From: Betaproteobacteria bacterium
GTDB lineage: Bacteria > Acidobacteriota > Terriglobia > Acidiferrales > UBA7541
Reading direction: 5' to 3'
Length of the DNA: 54,619 bases
NCBI GenBank assembly: GCA_903970165.1
Contig: CAJCHZ010000102.1
Span: 1 to 54,619 of the forward strand
Positions within the stretch are counted from its first letter, which is position 1; each line of letters starts with the position of its first letter. The translations under genes were made by a program, and so were the position numbers. The notes under the pieces are model-generated. The model was not told where the DNA came from. It saw nothing but the letters and a program-made list of their open reading frames with translations, and did not search any database. Below are positions 14,881 to 23,534 of this stretch, piece after piece.

Positions 14881-16716
14881 ATGAGCACAAATATTCGAAA
14901 TATCGCCATTATCGCGCACGTAGACCACGGGAAAACGACACTGGTTGACGCAATGCTGCGGCAGAGTGGGATTTTTCGTGCCAACGAAGCAGTTGTCGAG
15001 CGCGTGATGGATTCCAACGACCTGGAGCGCGAGCGCGGGATCACGATTCTTGCTAAAAATACCGCGCTTTTTTTCCACGAAACAAAAATCAATATTGTGG
15101 ACACGCCCGGCCACAGCGATTTTGGCGGAGAAGTCGAACGGGCGCTGCGCATGGTGGACGGCGTGGTGCTTCTTGTGGATGCCAGCGAGGGGCCGTTGCC
15201 GCAGACGCGGTACGTTTTGCAAAAAGCGCTGGCCGCGAAGCTGCCGCCGGTCATTGTGCTTAATAAAATCGATCGTGCGGATGCGCGGGCGAAAGAAGTT
15301 CTCGACGAAATCTACGACCTTTTTATCGATCTGGATGCGACCGAAGATCAGCTCGATTTCCCCGTGGTTTACACGAACGCACGCGACGGGGTTGCACATC
15401 GAAAATTAGGGGATGAGTCGAAGGATTTACTTCCGCTGTTTGAGACCATTACGAAGCATATTCCCGCGCCGCCCGGCGATCCGGATGGTGTGCTGCAGAT
15501 TCAGGTGATGAATCTCGATTACAGCGAATTTCTCGGGCGCATCGCGATTGGGCGTGTGTTTAACGGCACGCTCAGGCGCGGCGAAGACGTCGGCATCAGC
15601 AAACTGGACGGAAAACTTCAGTCCACGCGAATCACCAAGCTTTATACGTTTCGCGGACTCGAGCGCGATGAAGCGGAGGCGGTCGGCGCGGGCGACCTTG
15701 TGGCGATAGCAGGCGTGGAGGGAATTCAGATCGGCGAAAGCATTGTTGACCTGACGACGCCATTGCCGCTTGAGCCGTTGCTCATTGATGAGCCGACGCT
15801 GGCCATGATTTTCACGGTGAACAGCAGCCCGCTTTCCGGCAAAGAAGGCAGCTACCTTACTTCACGCGATCTGCGCGACCGCTTGGCCAGAGAATTGTTG
15901 ACGAACGTTTCGATTCGCGTGGAAGACACCGATACGCCGGAATCTTTTCGCGTTTTGGGGCGCGGCGAACTGCAGCTTGCTATTTTGATCGAGACAATGC
16001 GGCGCGAAGGTTTTGAGCTGATGGTCGGGAAACCTGAAATCGTCGTGCGCACGGAAAGTGGGAAGAAACTGGAGCCGCTCGAACGTTTGGTCATCGACGT
16101 TCCGGAAAGCTTTATCGGGATCATCATGGAAACACTGGGCAGCCGGCGCGGAGAAATGACCAAGATGAGCAACCACAATTCCGGGCGCGTGCGCATGGAT
16201 TTCAAGATTCCTTCGCGCGGGTTGATTGGACTGCGGAGCCAGTTGCTGACAGACACGCGCGGCACTGCGTTGATTCACTCGATCTTCGACGGTTGGACAG
16301 ATTATGCCGGCGAGATGGCTCTACGGCCTACCGGCGCTCTCGTCGCGGACCGGTCGGGGCCGTCGACGGCTTTCGCGTTGTGGAATCTTCAGGAACGAGG
16401 GGAATTGTTCATCGGGCCCGCTGTAGAAGTTTATGAAGGAATGGTCATCGGCGAAAATTCGCGAGAGCAGGACATGGAAGTAAATGTCACGAAGGAAAAG
16501 AAGCAGACGAACATGCGTTCTTCCAGCGCCGACGAAGCCATTCGGCTAATTCCGCATCGCGAACTAAGCCTCGAACAAGCCATAGAATTTATCGCCGATG
16601 ATGAGTTCGTCGAAATCACGCCAAAATCGATTCGGCTGCGGAAAAAAGTTTTGCAAGCCAATAAACGTCCGCGCCGCTGGCAGGAAATTCGGGCCAGCCA
16701 GGAAGCTGGCCGCTGA
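14881..16716 (+). CDS. typA: Ribosome-associated translational GTPase TypA/BipA
   Basis: A 611-residue TypA/BipA GTPase, which binds ribosomes and affects 50S assembly, stress and low-temperature growth. The GTPase motifs are clear: AHVDHGKTT (residues 13-21), RERGITI, VDTPGHSDF and LNKIDRAD. The translation-factor beta-barrel, the EF-G-like domains and the BipA-specific C-terminal region (GALVADRSGPSTAFALWNLQ; LSLEQAIEFIADDEFVEITP) follow in normal order and length. A terminator-like hairpin lies in the 5' leader. A weaker hairpin (GAAACGC ... GTGTTTC) just after the stop could end transcription. Confidence 0.97.
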   Translation: MSTNIRNIAIIAHVDHGKTTLVDAMLRQSGIFRANEAVVERVMDSNDLERERGITILAKNTALFFHETKINIVDTPGHSDFGGEVERALRMVDGVVLLVDASEGPLPQTRYVLQKALAAKLPPVIVLNKIDRADARAKEVLDEIYDLFIDLDATEDQLDFPVVYTNARDGVAHRKLGDESKDLLPLFETITKHIPAPPGDPDGVLQIQVMNLDYSEFLGRIAIGRVFNGTLRRGEDVGISKLDGKLQSTRITKLYTFRGLERDEAEAVGAGDLVAIAGVEGIQIGESIVDLTTPLPLEPLLIDEPTLAMIFTVNSSPLSGKEGSYLTSRDLRDRLARELLTNVSIRVEDTDTPESFRVLGRGELQLAILIETMRREGFELMVGKPEIVVRTESGKKLEPLERLVIDVPESFIGIIMETLGSRRGEMTKMSNHNSGRVRMDFKIPSRGLIGLRSQLLTDTRGTALIHSIFDGWTDYAGEMALRPTGALVADRSGPSTAFALWNLQERGELFIGPAVEVYEGMVIGENSREQDMEVNVTKEKKQTNMRSSSADEAIRLIPHRELSLEQAIEFIADDEFVEITPKSIRLRKKVLQANKRPRRWQEIRASQEAGR

Positions 16717-16895
16717 CGAAACGCTTTGCAGTGTTTCTAATGCGCCGATTTTGCCAATAGTTCCGCCAAACTACCACTTCCGCAGTTCCGTGCCCGGAAT
16801 CGCCGCGCGAGTTGCAAGTACGGCGCTTGTGCGGCGGTTCGCCGATGAATAGACTCCACAATCGCGAATGGGCTTCCAGCCCGCGAGGTGGTCTG

Positions 16896-18338
16896 ATGCG
16901 GAAACTGCTTCTTGCAATTCTTGGCATAGTGCTGGCGCTACCCGTCTCCTTTTCACAAACAAAGCCCAAATTGTCAGCGGCGGTCACGCCTTTTGTAAAA
17001 GAAGAGGCCGGCGTGATTGTGCTCGCGCACGTACGCGTCGTGGACGGCACTGGCGCCGCGGCTCGCTCGGACCAGACGCTAGTGATTGCCGACGGGAAGA
17101 TCATCGCGCTTGGCGACAGCGGGACGACGAAAATTCCCGATGGCGCGAAGGTGCTCGATCTTGCCGGAAGGACCGTGATTCCGGGATTGGTGGGAATGCA
17201 CGATCATATGTTTTATCCATCGCCGGGCGGCGGGCTTCCGCTTTATCCGGAGCATGCTTCGAGTTTCCCTCGGCTTTATCTGGCGGGTGGCGTTACCTCC
17301 ATCCGAACGACTGGCAGTCTGGAACCCTACGCGGATCTGGAGTTGAAGGATGCCATCGATGCCGGAAAGCTCGCTGGCCCGAAAATTCACGTGACGGGCC
17401 CTTATCTCGAAGGCCAAGGCGCGTTTGCGTTGCAGATGCACCAACTGAAGGACGCGGAAGACGCGCGGCAAATGGTGGAGTTCTGGATTGCGCGCGGAGC
17501 CACTTCGTTCAAGGCCTACATGAACATCACCCCAGATGAACTCTCCGCTGCGGTCAAAGCGGCTCATGCCCACGGGATCAAAGTGACGGGCCACCTTTGC
17601 TCCATTGGTTTCCGCGAAGCTGCTGCGCTCGGGATTGATGACCTCGAGCATGGCATCGAAGTGGACACGGAATTTTTCCCGGACAAAAAAACCGGTGTGT
17701 GTCCCAATCCTCAGGCGGCCGCGAAAGCGCTGCTCTCCATGGATATCGCGAGCAAACCCATGCAGGACATGATTCATGATTTGGTCGCGCATCACGTCGC
17801 GGTCACTTCCACGCTGCCGGTGTTCGAAACTTCCGTGCCAGGACGCGCTCCGCTCGATAGCCGCGTGCTCGATGCGATGACGCCGGAGGCGCGACTCGCT
17901 TATCTGACGCGGCGCGCACGCATCTCTGACAATGCCGCAACTTCTGACGCAGCGGTCATCTTCAAAAAGGAATTGGAGTTCGAGCACGAATTTTCGAAGC
18001 AAGGCGGACTTCTGCTGGCGGGGCTCGATCCCACGGGGTATGGTGGCGTGATTGCCGGCTTCGGCGACCAGCGTGAAGTCGAGTTACTCGTCGAAGCGGG
18101 TTTCTCGCCGCTGGAGGCCATTCATATTGCTACGTCGAACGGCGCGGAGTTTCTTGGCGAGCTGGATAAGATTGGGACGCTTGCCGTCGGAAAAGCGGCC
18201 GACATTGTCGTTTTGCAGGGCGATCCCTCGACGAACATCAAGGACGTTGAAAAAGTAGAACTTGTTTTCAAAGATGGAGTGGGCTACGACTGCGCGAAAT
18301 TAATCGAATCCGCAAAAGGGATGGTCGGCCTGCGTTAG
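16896..18338 (+). CDS. Secreted metal-dependent amidohydrolase
   Basis: A 480-residue amidohydrolase-superfamily protein. The start at 16896 follows GAGGTGG and gives a signal peptide (MRKLLLAILGIVLALPVSFS), so it is exported; the upstream ATG at 16812 is not supported. Binuclear-metal ligands are visible: HDH in GMHDHMF, a candidate carboxylated Lys in SFKAY, His in VTGHL and DLEHG, and the late Asp in LAGLDP. The C-terminal KAADIVVLQGDP closes the composite beta-sandwich. Family members include prolidase-like, imidazolonepropionase-like and cyclic-imide enzymes; the substrate is open. The next gene converges. Confidence 0.85.
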   Translation: MRKLLLAILGIVLALPVSFSQTKPKLSAAVTPFVKEEAGVIVLAHVRVVDGTGAAARSDQTLVIADGKIIALGDSGTTKIPDGAKVLDLAGRTVIPGLVGMHDHMFYPSPGGGLPLYPEHASSFPRLYLAGGVTSIRTTGSLEPYADLELKDAIDAGKLAGPKIHVTGPYLEGQGAFALQMHQLKDAEDARQMVEFWIARGATSFKAYMNITPDELSAAVKAAHAHGIKVTGHLCSIGFREAAALGIDDLEHGIEVDTEFFPDKKTGVCPNPQAAAKALLSMDIASKPMQDMIHDLVAHHVAVTSTLPVFETSVPGRAPLDSRVLDAMTPEARLAYLTRRARISDNAATSDAAVIFKKELEFEHEFSKQGGLLLAGLDPTGYGGVIAGFGDQREVELLVEAGFSPLEAIHIATSNGAEFLGELDKIGTLAVGKAADIVVLQGDPSTNIKDVEKVELVFKDGVGYDCAKLIESAKGMVGLR

Positions 18339-18399
18339 GCTGAGCAGCCGAAGTCCGCACGGCGCCAGGTATGGCACTTCCTTGAGCTCGCCACGAAGG

Positions 18400-19773
18400 C
18401 TAAGGCAGAAGGATTTTTCCATCGGCACTCGGAAGGGACAGTCCAATTTCATGCGCAAGTGTGGGCGCCACATCGCGCATGTCAATAATCCCGAGCGATT
18501 TGCCTGCTGGAACGCCAGGCCCCACAAGAAAAAATGCCGCGCGCAATTCCGGCAGATCCGGCAACGCTCCGTGAGTACCGCCTAATTTAAGCGTTTTTGA
18601 AAGAACAGGCCCTTCCAGCGTTGCCCCAGTTCGCCAGCCGGCTTTCAAGCTGACAAAAAAAGATGCGGGTGGATAGCCGCCGCGCTTGAGTAGATCTTCC
18701 GCTTCGAGGGTCCGGTCGATCCCATTCGCGGGATTGTTCGCCAGCTTGGCAAGAAGTTCGCGCACTTGCGAAGCGATCGCCGCATCGCTCGGATCTTTCA
18801 GGACGATGGCGGCTGACCCGCCCGTAACCCAGGGCATGGCCTTCCAATCCGTGATCTTGCCTTTTCCATCGGTGGTAATGAGATTTGCTTCTCGAAAGGC
18901 CGGAAACAGGTTCAGTTGGTAGTCGGTTCGGACGAATCCGTGGTCAGAGACGACGGCGATATATGCACGGCCAGGAGCCACCCGCTCCGCCGTTTCCCGG
19001 ATTTTGCCGATGGTGGTGTCAATTCCTTCCAGTATGGCAATAGATTCCGGACTGAAGGGACCCGTCTCGTGTTCGATGTGATCGAGCGAGGTGAGATGAA
19101 GCGTCAGCAATCCAGGGTGTTTTTTTTCCAGGATCCACTGCGTGAATCGGCCTCTGCTTTCGTCTGCCTTTCCCGAAGTGTCTATGCCGCCGGTATATTC
19201 GCCGAGATCGGGTTTGGCTTCCTCGAGTAAGCCGGGCGTGGAAACAGCGCGCAGCAGCTTTGCATCATCTGGCGTGCCCGCGCGCCAGAACTCCGGAATG
19301 TTCCAGTTCATGTGCGCGCCCACGGTGACGGGCCATTGGATGCTCGCGGTACCGCGCCCAGCCCGTGCAGCCACGTCCCAGAGCGTCGGAACGCGAATAT
19401 CTTCGGTATACCAATACCAGCCCTGAAAGTTCTGCTGTAGCGGGTCAAACGTCGTGTTCGCAAAGATTCCGTGCTTTGCAGGCCATACCCCGGTCACAAG
19501 GGTTGTGTGGGCTGGATAGGTGACAGTAGGAAGGGTCCCAACGACGCCCTCTGCGTACGTTCCCTCGTTAAGAAACCGTCGGAGGTTCGGCACTTTCGCG
19601 CCGTGTGCATCCGCCTCGGTAATGTAGTCCGGGCGCATGCCGTCCACGGAAATCATCACCAGCAGTGGCGGCGCCTGCTGTTGGGAAAGCGCGCCGGATG
19701 CGAGCAGAAAGATTCCCGCCAGGCTCAGAAAAAGGATCGCCTGCCGCAAGCTGGCTCGATTGCGATACTTCAT
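18400..19773 (-). CDS. Secreted alkaline-phosphatase-superfamily phosphodiesterase (ENPP-like)
   Basis: A type I nucleotide pyrophosphatase/phosphodiesterase family protein of about 457 residues. Seen: first metal site SVDGMRPDY, nucleophile region TVTYPAHTTLVTG with Thr, HIEHETGP, and the metal-binding SDHGF. A signal peptide follows the start. Three in-frame ATGs (19821, 19785, 19773) are possible; 19773 gives the most compact signal peptide, but the site is not decisive. The enzyme likely hydrolyses phosphodiesters or phosphonate-type substrates in the periplasm. It converges on the amidohydrolase and diverges from the polyketide synthase operon. Confidence 0.85.
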   Translation of the reverse strand: MKYRNRASLRQAILFLSLAGIFLLASGALSQQQAPPLLVMISVDGMRPDYITEADAHGAKVPNLRRFLNEGTYAEGVVGTLPTVTYPAHTTLVTGVWPAKHGIFANTTFDPLQQNFQGWYWYTEDIRVPTLWDVAARAGRGTASIQWPVTVGAHMNWNIPEFWRAGTPDDAKLLRAVSTPGLLEEAKPDLGEYTGGIDTSGKADESRGRFTQWILEKKHPGLLTLHLTSLDHIEHETGPFSPESIAILEGIDTTIGKIRETAERVAPGRAYIAVVSDHGFVRTDYQLNLFPAFREANLITTDGKGKITDWKAMPWVTGGSAAIVLKDPSDAAIASQVRELLAKLANNPANGIDRTLEAEDLLKRGGYPPASFFVSLKAGWRTGATLEGPVLSKTLKLGGTHGALPDLPELRAAFFLVGPGVPAGKSLGIIDMRDVAPTLAHEIGLSLPSADGKILLP

Positions 19774-20023
19774 GGATATCTTCATGATGGCAAAGAGCAT
19801 ACCCCAAACCGCGCTGGGCATTTTACAAAGCGTCTGGAGAAGGATAAATTAGTTAGGAACGGTGCTGGACGACGCGACCGGGGGAATTGTCAAATCGAAC
19901 TGTTCCCCGCGCAGGGAATGTTGTAGAGTCTAGCGCTCATGCGACCCGCCGCTGAACCGTTGTAACGAAATGGCTTGGTAAACTGGTGTACTCTCTGGCG
20001 GAGCTATCTCGCAGAATTGACAG

Positions 20024-21118
20024 GTGGAATCCTTGACTACTGGATCCTCGAACGGGGCTTCAAACTCGCACTGCACGATTGCCGCGTCGGCTACGGCTCT
20101 TCCGCCGTTTACCATCACGCGCGACGATGTAAAGTACTACATGGGGCGCGTGTTTGACATTCCGGAACGGCGCCTTGAAGCCATGATGTCCATCGTGGAC
20201 AACGCCCAAGTTCACAAACGCTACTCGATTTTTCCCATCGAATACACCGTGGAGCCAAGGGCACTTTCCAAGACCAACCAGGAGTACATGGAGCACGCGA
20301 TCAAGCTCGGCAAGGAAGCCGCAGAGAAGTGCCTCGAGCGGGCCGGGTTGCGACCTGACGAAGTCGACCTCATCATTACCGTCTCCTGCACCGGGTTCAT
20401 GATCCCCTCCCTTGACGCGCACCTAATTAATCTGATGGGCTTCCGCTCCAACGTGCGCCGAATGCCGTTTACCGAGCTTGGCTGTGCAGCCGGTGCGATG
20501 GCGCTGGGCCGCGCCGCGGATTATTTGAAAGCCCATCCCGGCGGAAACGTTTTGATCATCGCCGTCGAGCTGCCTTCGCTCACCTTTCAGCGCAAGGACA
20601 TCTCCCAGGCAAACTTAATCTCCTCGGTTCTGTTCGGGGATGGTGCCGCCGCAGTCCTGGTAAGCGGAAAAGCGCAGAAAGGCCCCAAAATACTCGTTTC
20701 GGAAACCTACACCTTCCCTGACTCTCTGGGTGCGATGGGTTTCGACCTGCGGGATTCGGGCTTCCACATTTTGCTTGCGAAAGACGTCCCCGAAATGATT
20801 GGGGCCAGGATCCGCGAGCTCGTGAATGGTTTTCTCGAACGCCAAGGGCGCACGCAAAAAGAAATAAAGGGATGGATTCTGCACCCCGGCGGCGCGCGGC
20901 TGCTCGGCAATGTCGAGAAGGAATTGGGGCTCTGCAAATGTGACACGCAACCCTCCTGGGATATTCTCAGTAACGTCGGCAACCTCTCGAGTGCCACGAT
21001 TCTTTTCATTCTCCAGGAATGGCTCGAGAAGCGGCCGCTGAAGTCCGGCGAATACGCTATGGCCGCCGCATTCGGCCCGGGATTCAGCGCGGAATTTCTT
21101 TTGCTGCAATGGCACTGA
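20024..21118 (+). CDS. Type III polyketide synthase (chalcone synthase-like)
   Basis: A 364-residue type III PKS that condenses an acyl-CoA starter with malonyl-CoA, typically giving alkylpyrones or alkylresorcinols in bacteria. The catalytic triad is intact: Cys in ELGCAAGA, His in WILHPGG and Asn in SNVGNLSSAT. CTGFMIPSLD is the usual substrate-tunnel region. The open frame starts with GTG at 20024, but the best ribosome site (AGGTGG) fits a TTG at 20033. The stop overlaps the next gene, an ICMT-like methyltransferase, which parallels the bpsA-bpsB pair of Bacillus subtilis where BpsB methylates alkylpyrones. The product chain length cannot be predicted. Confidence 0.93.
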   Translation: MESLTTGSSNGASNSHCTIAASATALPPFTITRDDVKYYMGRVFDIPERRLEAMMSIVDNAQVHKRYSIFPIEYTVEPRALSKTNQEYMEHAIKLGKEAAEKCLERAGLRPDEVDLIITVSCTGFMIPSLDAHLINLMGFRSNVRRMPFTELGCAAGAMALGRAADYLKAHPGGNVLIIAVELPSLTFQRKDISQANLISSVLFGDGAAAVLVSGKAQKGPKILVSETYTFPDSLGAMGFDLRDSGFHILLAKDVPEMIGARIRELVNGFLERQGRTQKEIKGWILHPGGARLLGNVEKELGLCKCDTQPSWDILSNVGNLSSATILFILQEWLEKRPLKSGEYAMAAAFGPGFSAEFLLLQWH

Positions 21119-21681
21119 GCGTCATCGCGTTTCTCGGCCTGCTCGTGGCCGTGGCTCTTCTGCGCATCGCCGAGTTGCAGATCTCCCGGCGGCATCAGCG
21201 GGAGATGCTTGCGCGCGGGGCCTCCAGGGTGGAAGAGCCGCGTTTTCGCTGGATGGTGCTTCTTCATACCGCCGTCCTGATCGGCGCTGCGCTGGAAGTC
21301 CTGCTTCTTCATCGCCCCTTTATTCCCATGCTTGCCGCCGTGATGTTCGTGATTTTTCTGGCGGCGAACGTTCTTCGTTGGTGGGTTATCCGCACGCTCG
21401 GCAACCACTGGAACGTCCAAGTGGTCGATTCGACCGGCCTCGGCGTTATTTCTTCGGGACCTTTTCGTTATGTGCGTCATCCAAACTACGCGGCGGTCTT
21501 TGCCGAGATGCTGGCGCTGCCCCTGATTCACACAGCCTGGATTACCGCCATTGCCGGCTCGCTGGCGCACATTGCCGTGCTTTCGATGCGGCTTTCCACG
21601 GAAGAGCGCGTGCTACTGGCCAATCCGGAGTATCAGGCCACCATGGCCAACAAGGCGAGATTCATCCCCGGTGTTTTTTGA
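21109..21681 (+). CDS. ICMT-like membrane methyltransferase (polyketide O-methyltransferase candidate)
   Basis: A 190-residue integral membrane protein of the isoprenylcysteine carboxyl methyltransferase family. Hydrophobic helices are visible at about residues 2-18, 45-62 and 68-88. The C-terminal SAM-binding signature SSGPFRYVRHPNY is clear, followed by EERVLL. The ATG at 21109 overlaps the PKS stop by 10 bases; an in-frame ATG at 21019 lies deep in the PKS gene and is rejected. Overlap with a type III PKS points to O-methylation of its pyrone product, as for BpsB. Confidence 0.88.
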   Translation: MALSVIAFLGLLVAVALLRIAELQISRRHQREMLARGASRVEEPRFRWMVLLHTAVLIGAALEVLLLHRPFIPMLAAVMFVIFLAANVLRWWVIRTLGNHWNVQVVDSTGLGVISSGPFRYVRHPNYAAVFAEMLALPLIHTAWITAIAGSLAHIAVLSMRLSTEERVLLANPEYQATMANKARFIPGVF

Positions 21682-21689
21682 AAGCGCCT

Positions 21690-22580
21690 ATGCGCTTTGG
21701 CTGGCGGCTTTTTCTCTTCGCTCTGGTTATACTGCTCACCCCGGTCTTCTCCTGCGCCCAGGAAGCCTCCGATGGCAGCGATTCCGCCTTCACGGAAGTG
21801 CCGCAAATGAAGGAAGGCTTCCGCCTGCTTTACGTTCAGAAGTATCCTGAAGCTCGCGAAAAGTTTTCCGCGTGGACCTCGGAGCACCCCGCGGATCCTT
21901 TTGGTTTTGTGGCGACAGCGGCGAGTTATCTATTTGAGGAATTTTACAGCCAGGGTGTCATGACCAGCGATTTCTTCCTGGATGACAAAAAATTCCTTCG
22001 CGGCATCGACGGCAAGCCCGATCCCGAACGCCTGAAGAACTTCGATGACAACTTGGCCACAGCCCGGAAGCTCTCGAATGTGCGGCTTGCCAAGAACAAA
22101 AACGACGCGGCGGCACTTTTTTCTTTGACCCTGGCGGCCGGCATGGATTCCAACTCCGACAGCATCCTTCAAAAAAAACATATGGAGGGGCTCAAGAGAA
22201 TGAAGGAAGCCAACGAACACGCCAAACTGTTGCTGGCGCAGCGCCCCGACGCAAGCGATGCGTGGGTCGCACCAGGCTCGGCCAATTACATCATCGGCTG
22301 CCTCTCCGGAGGCGTCCGTATGGTTCTGTGGTTCGGTGGCATTCATGGGGACAAAAAGCTAGGGATGGACGAGGTTCAAAAAACTGCCGACAAAGGCCGT
22401 TACCTTGAACCGTTTGCGAAAATACTTCTGGCTCTGGCAGCGCGGCGGGAAAAGCAAGACGATCTGGCAAAAAAGCTCTTGCTCGAATTGACGCAGGAAT
22501 TTCCAGACAGTCCGCTTTTCGCTGCCGAATATGCCAAGGTCATTGGCCGGCCGATTCCCGCAGTGATTAAGCCGAACTGA
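21690..22580 (+). CDS. Secreted TPR-like protein of unknown function
   Basis: A 296-residue protein with a signal peptide (MRFGWRLFLFALVILLTPVF, cleavage near SCAQ) and helical, TPR-like sequence: LLYVQKYPEAREKFSAW, PADPFGFVATAASYLFEE, EPFAKILLALAARREKQ. No enzyme motif is seen. It starts 8 bases after the ICMT-like gene, so it belongs to the PKS operon and could handle or localise the lipid product in the envelope; that role is inference from position only. The long open frame upstream from 21378 is an overlap with the previous gene. Confidence 0.72.
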   Translation: MRFGWRLFLFALVILLTPVFSCAQEASDGSDSAFTEVPQMKEGFRLLYVQKYPEAREKFSAWTSEHPADPFGFVATAASYLFEEFYSQGVMTSDFFLDDKKFLRGIDGKPDPERLKNFDDNLATARKLSNVRLAKNKNDAAALFSLTLAAGMDSNSDSILQKKHMEGLKRMKEANEHAKLLLAQRPDASDAWVAPGSANYIIGCLSGGVRMVLWFGGIHGDKKLGMDEVQKTADKGRYLEPFAKILLALAARREKQDDLAKKLLLELTQEFPDSPLFAAEYAKVIGRPIPAVIKPN

Positions 22581-22668
22581 ATTTGGCAACTGCGAGAACG
22601 CTGGTACTCTGTTTTGACGTTTCGCATAGTTTAAAAACAGGTTTATTAACTGCCAAGGACGGTGCTGT

Positions 22669-23523
22669 GTGTTTCAACAAGATGTGTTGAAGGGGCGGGC
22701 GATCTTCTTGACGGGCGGAGGAAGCGGCTTGGGCCGCTCCATGGCCCTGCGTTTCGCGGAGCTTGGGGCGCGCATGTATATTGTCGGTCGCCGTGAAGAA
22801 CCGCTAAAGGAGGTTTGCGCCGAGATTCACCGCGCCGGAGGCTCGGCCGCTTTCACCACCTGCGACGTGCGCGACTACGGCGCAGTGGAAGCCGCAGCCG
22901 AGCAAGCCGAGCAGCAGTTTGGTCGCATTGATACGGTCATTAACAACGCCGCCGGAAATTTCATCGCACGCACGGAAAAGCTTTCTCCCAACGCCTTCAA
23001 CACCGTCGTCAGCATCGTTCTCAACGGTACGTTTCATTGCACGCAGGCTTTCGCTAAGCGCTGGATTTCGCAAAAGCTTGGCGGCAATGTGCTGAATATT
23101 GTGACCACTTACGCGGCTGCCAACAGCGGCTCGGGGTTCATCGTCCCATCTGCTTGCGCGAAGGCTGGTGTGCTAGCCATGACCACTTCCTTGGCTGTGG
23201 AGTGGGCTAAGTATCACATTCGCCTCAACGCCATTGCGCCGGGGCCTTTTCCGACCGAAGGCGCATGGTCGCGCCTGATGCCTTCGCGGCAATTCGAAGA
23301 GCACTCCAAGGACAAGCACCCCATGAGGCGCTTCGGACGTCACGAAGAGCTGGCCAACCTCGCCACCTTCCTCATCAGCGACATGGCGGAATACATCAAC
23401 GGTGAGTGCGTGGTCATTGACGGCGGCCAATGGCTGCGAGGCGCGGGAGAATTTAACGACCTGCTGATGCTCCCGGAAAGCGTCTGGGAAGGTTTGGAAG
23501 CGGCTCGCATCAAGAAGACGTAA
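22669..23523 (+). CDS. SDR-family 2,4-dienoyl-CoA reductase-like oxidoreductase
   Basis: A 284-residue short-chain dehydrogenase with the NAD(P) motif TGGGSGLG (about residues 16-23) and NNAAGNF. Instead of the usual YxxxK, the active region reads TTYAAANSGSGFIVPSACAK. This is the arrangement of mammalian DECR1, where Tyr, Ser and Lys act in a shifted geometry, and PGPFPTEGAWSRL also matches that branch. The start is GTG at 22669 with AAGGA upstream. It lies 88 bases after the PKS operon on the same strand, so a role in preparing or trimming the fatty acyl starter is possible, but ordinary unsaturated fatty acid degradation is equally likely. Confidence 0.85.
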   Translation: MFQQDVLKGRAIFLTGGGSGLGRSMALRFAELGARMYIVGRREEPLKEVCAEIHRAGGSAAFTTCDVRDYGAVEAAAEQAEQQFGRIDTVINNAAGNFIARTEKLSPNAFNTVVSIVLNGTFHCTQAFAKRWISQKLGGNVLNIVTTYAAANSGSGFIVPSACAKAGVLAMTTSLAVEWAKYHIRLNAIAPGPFPTEGAWSRLMPSRQFEEHSKDKHPMRRFGRHEELANLATFLISDMAEYINGECVVIDGGQWLRGAGEFNDLLMLPESVWEGLEAARIKKT

Positions 23524-23534
23524 CGCGACTTGAG

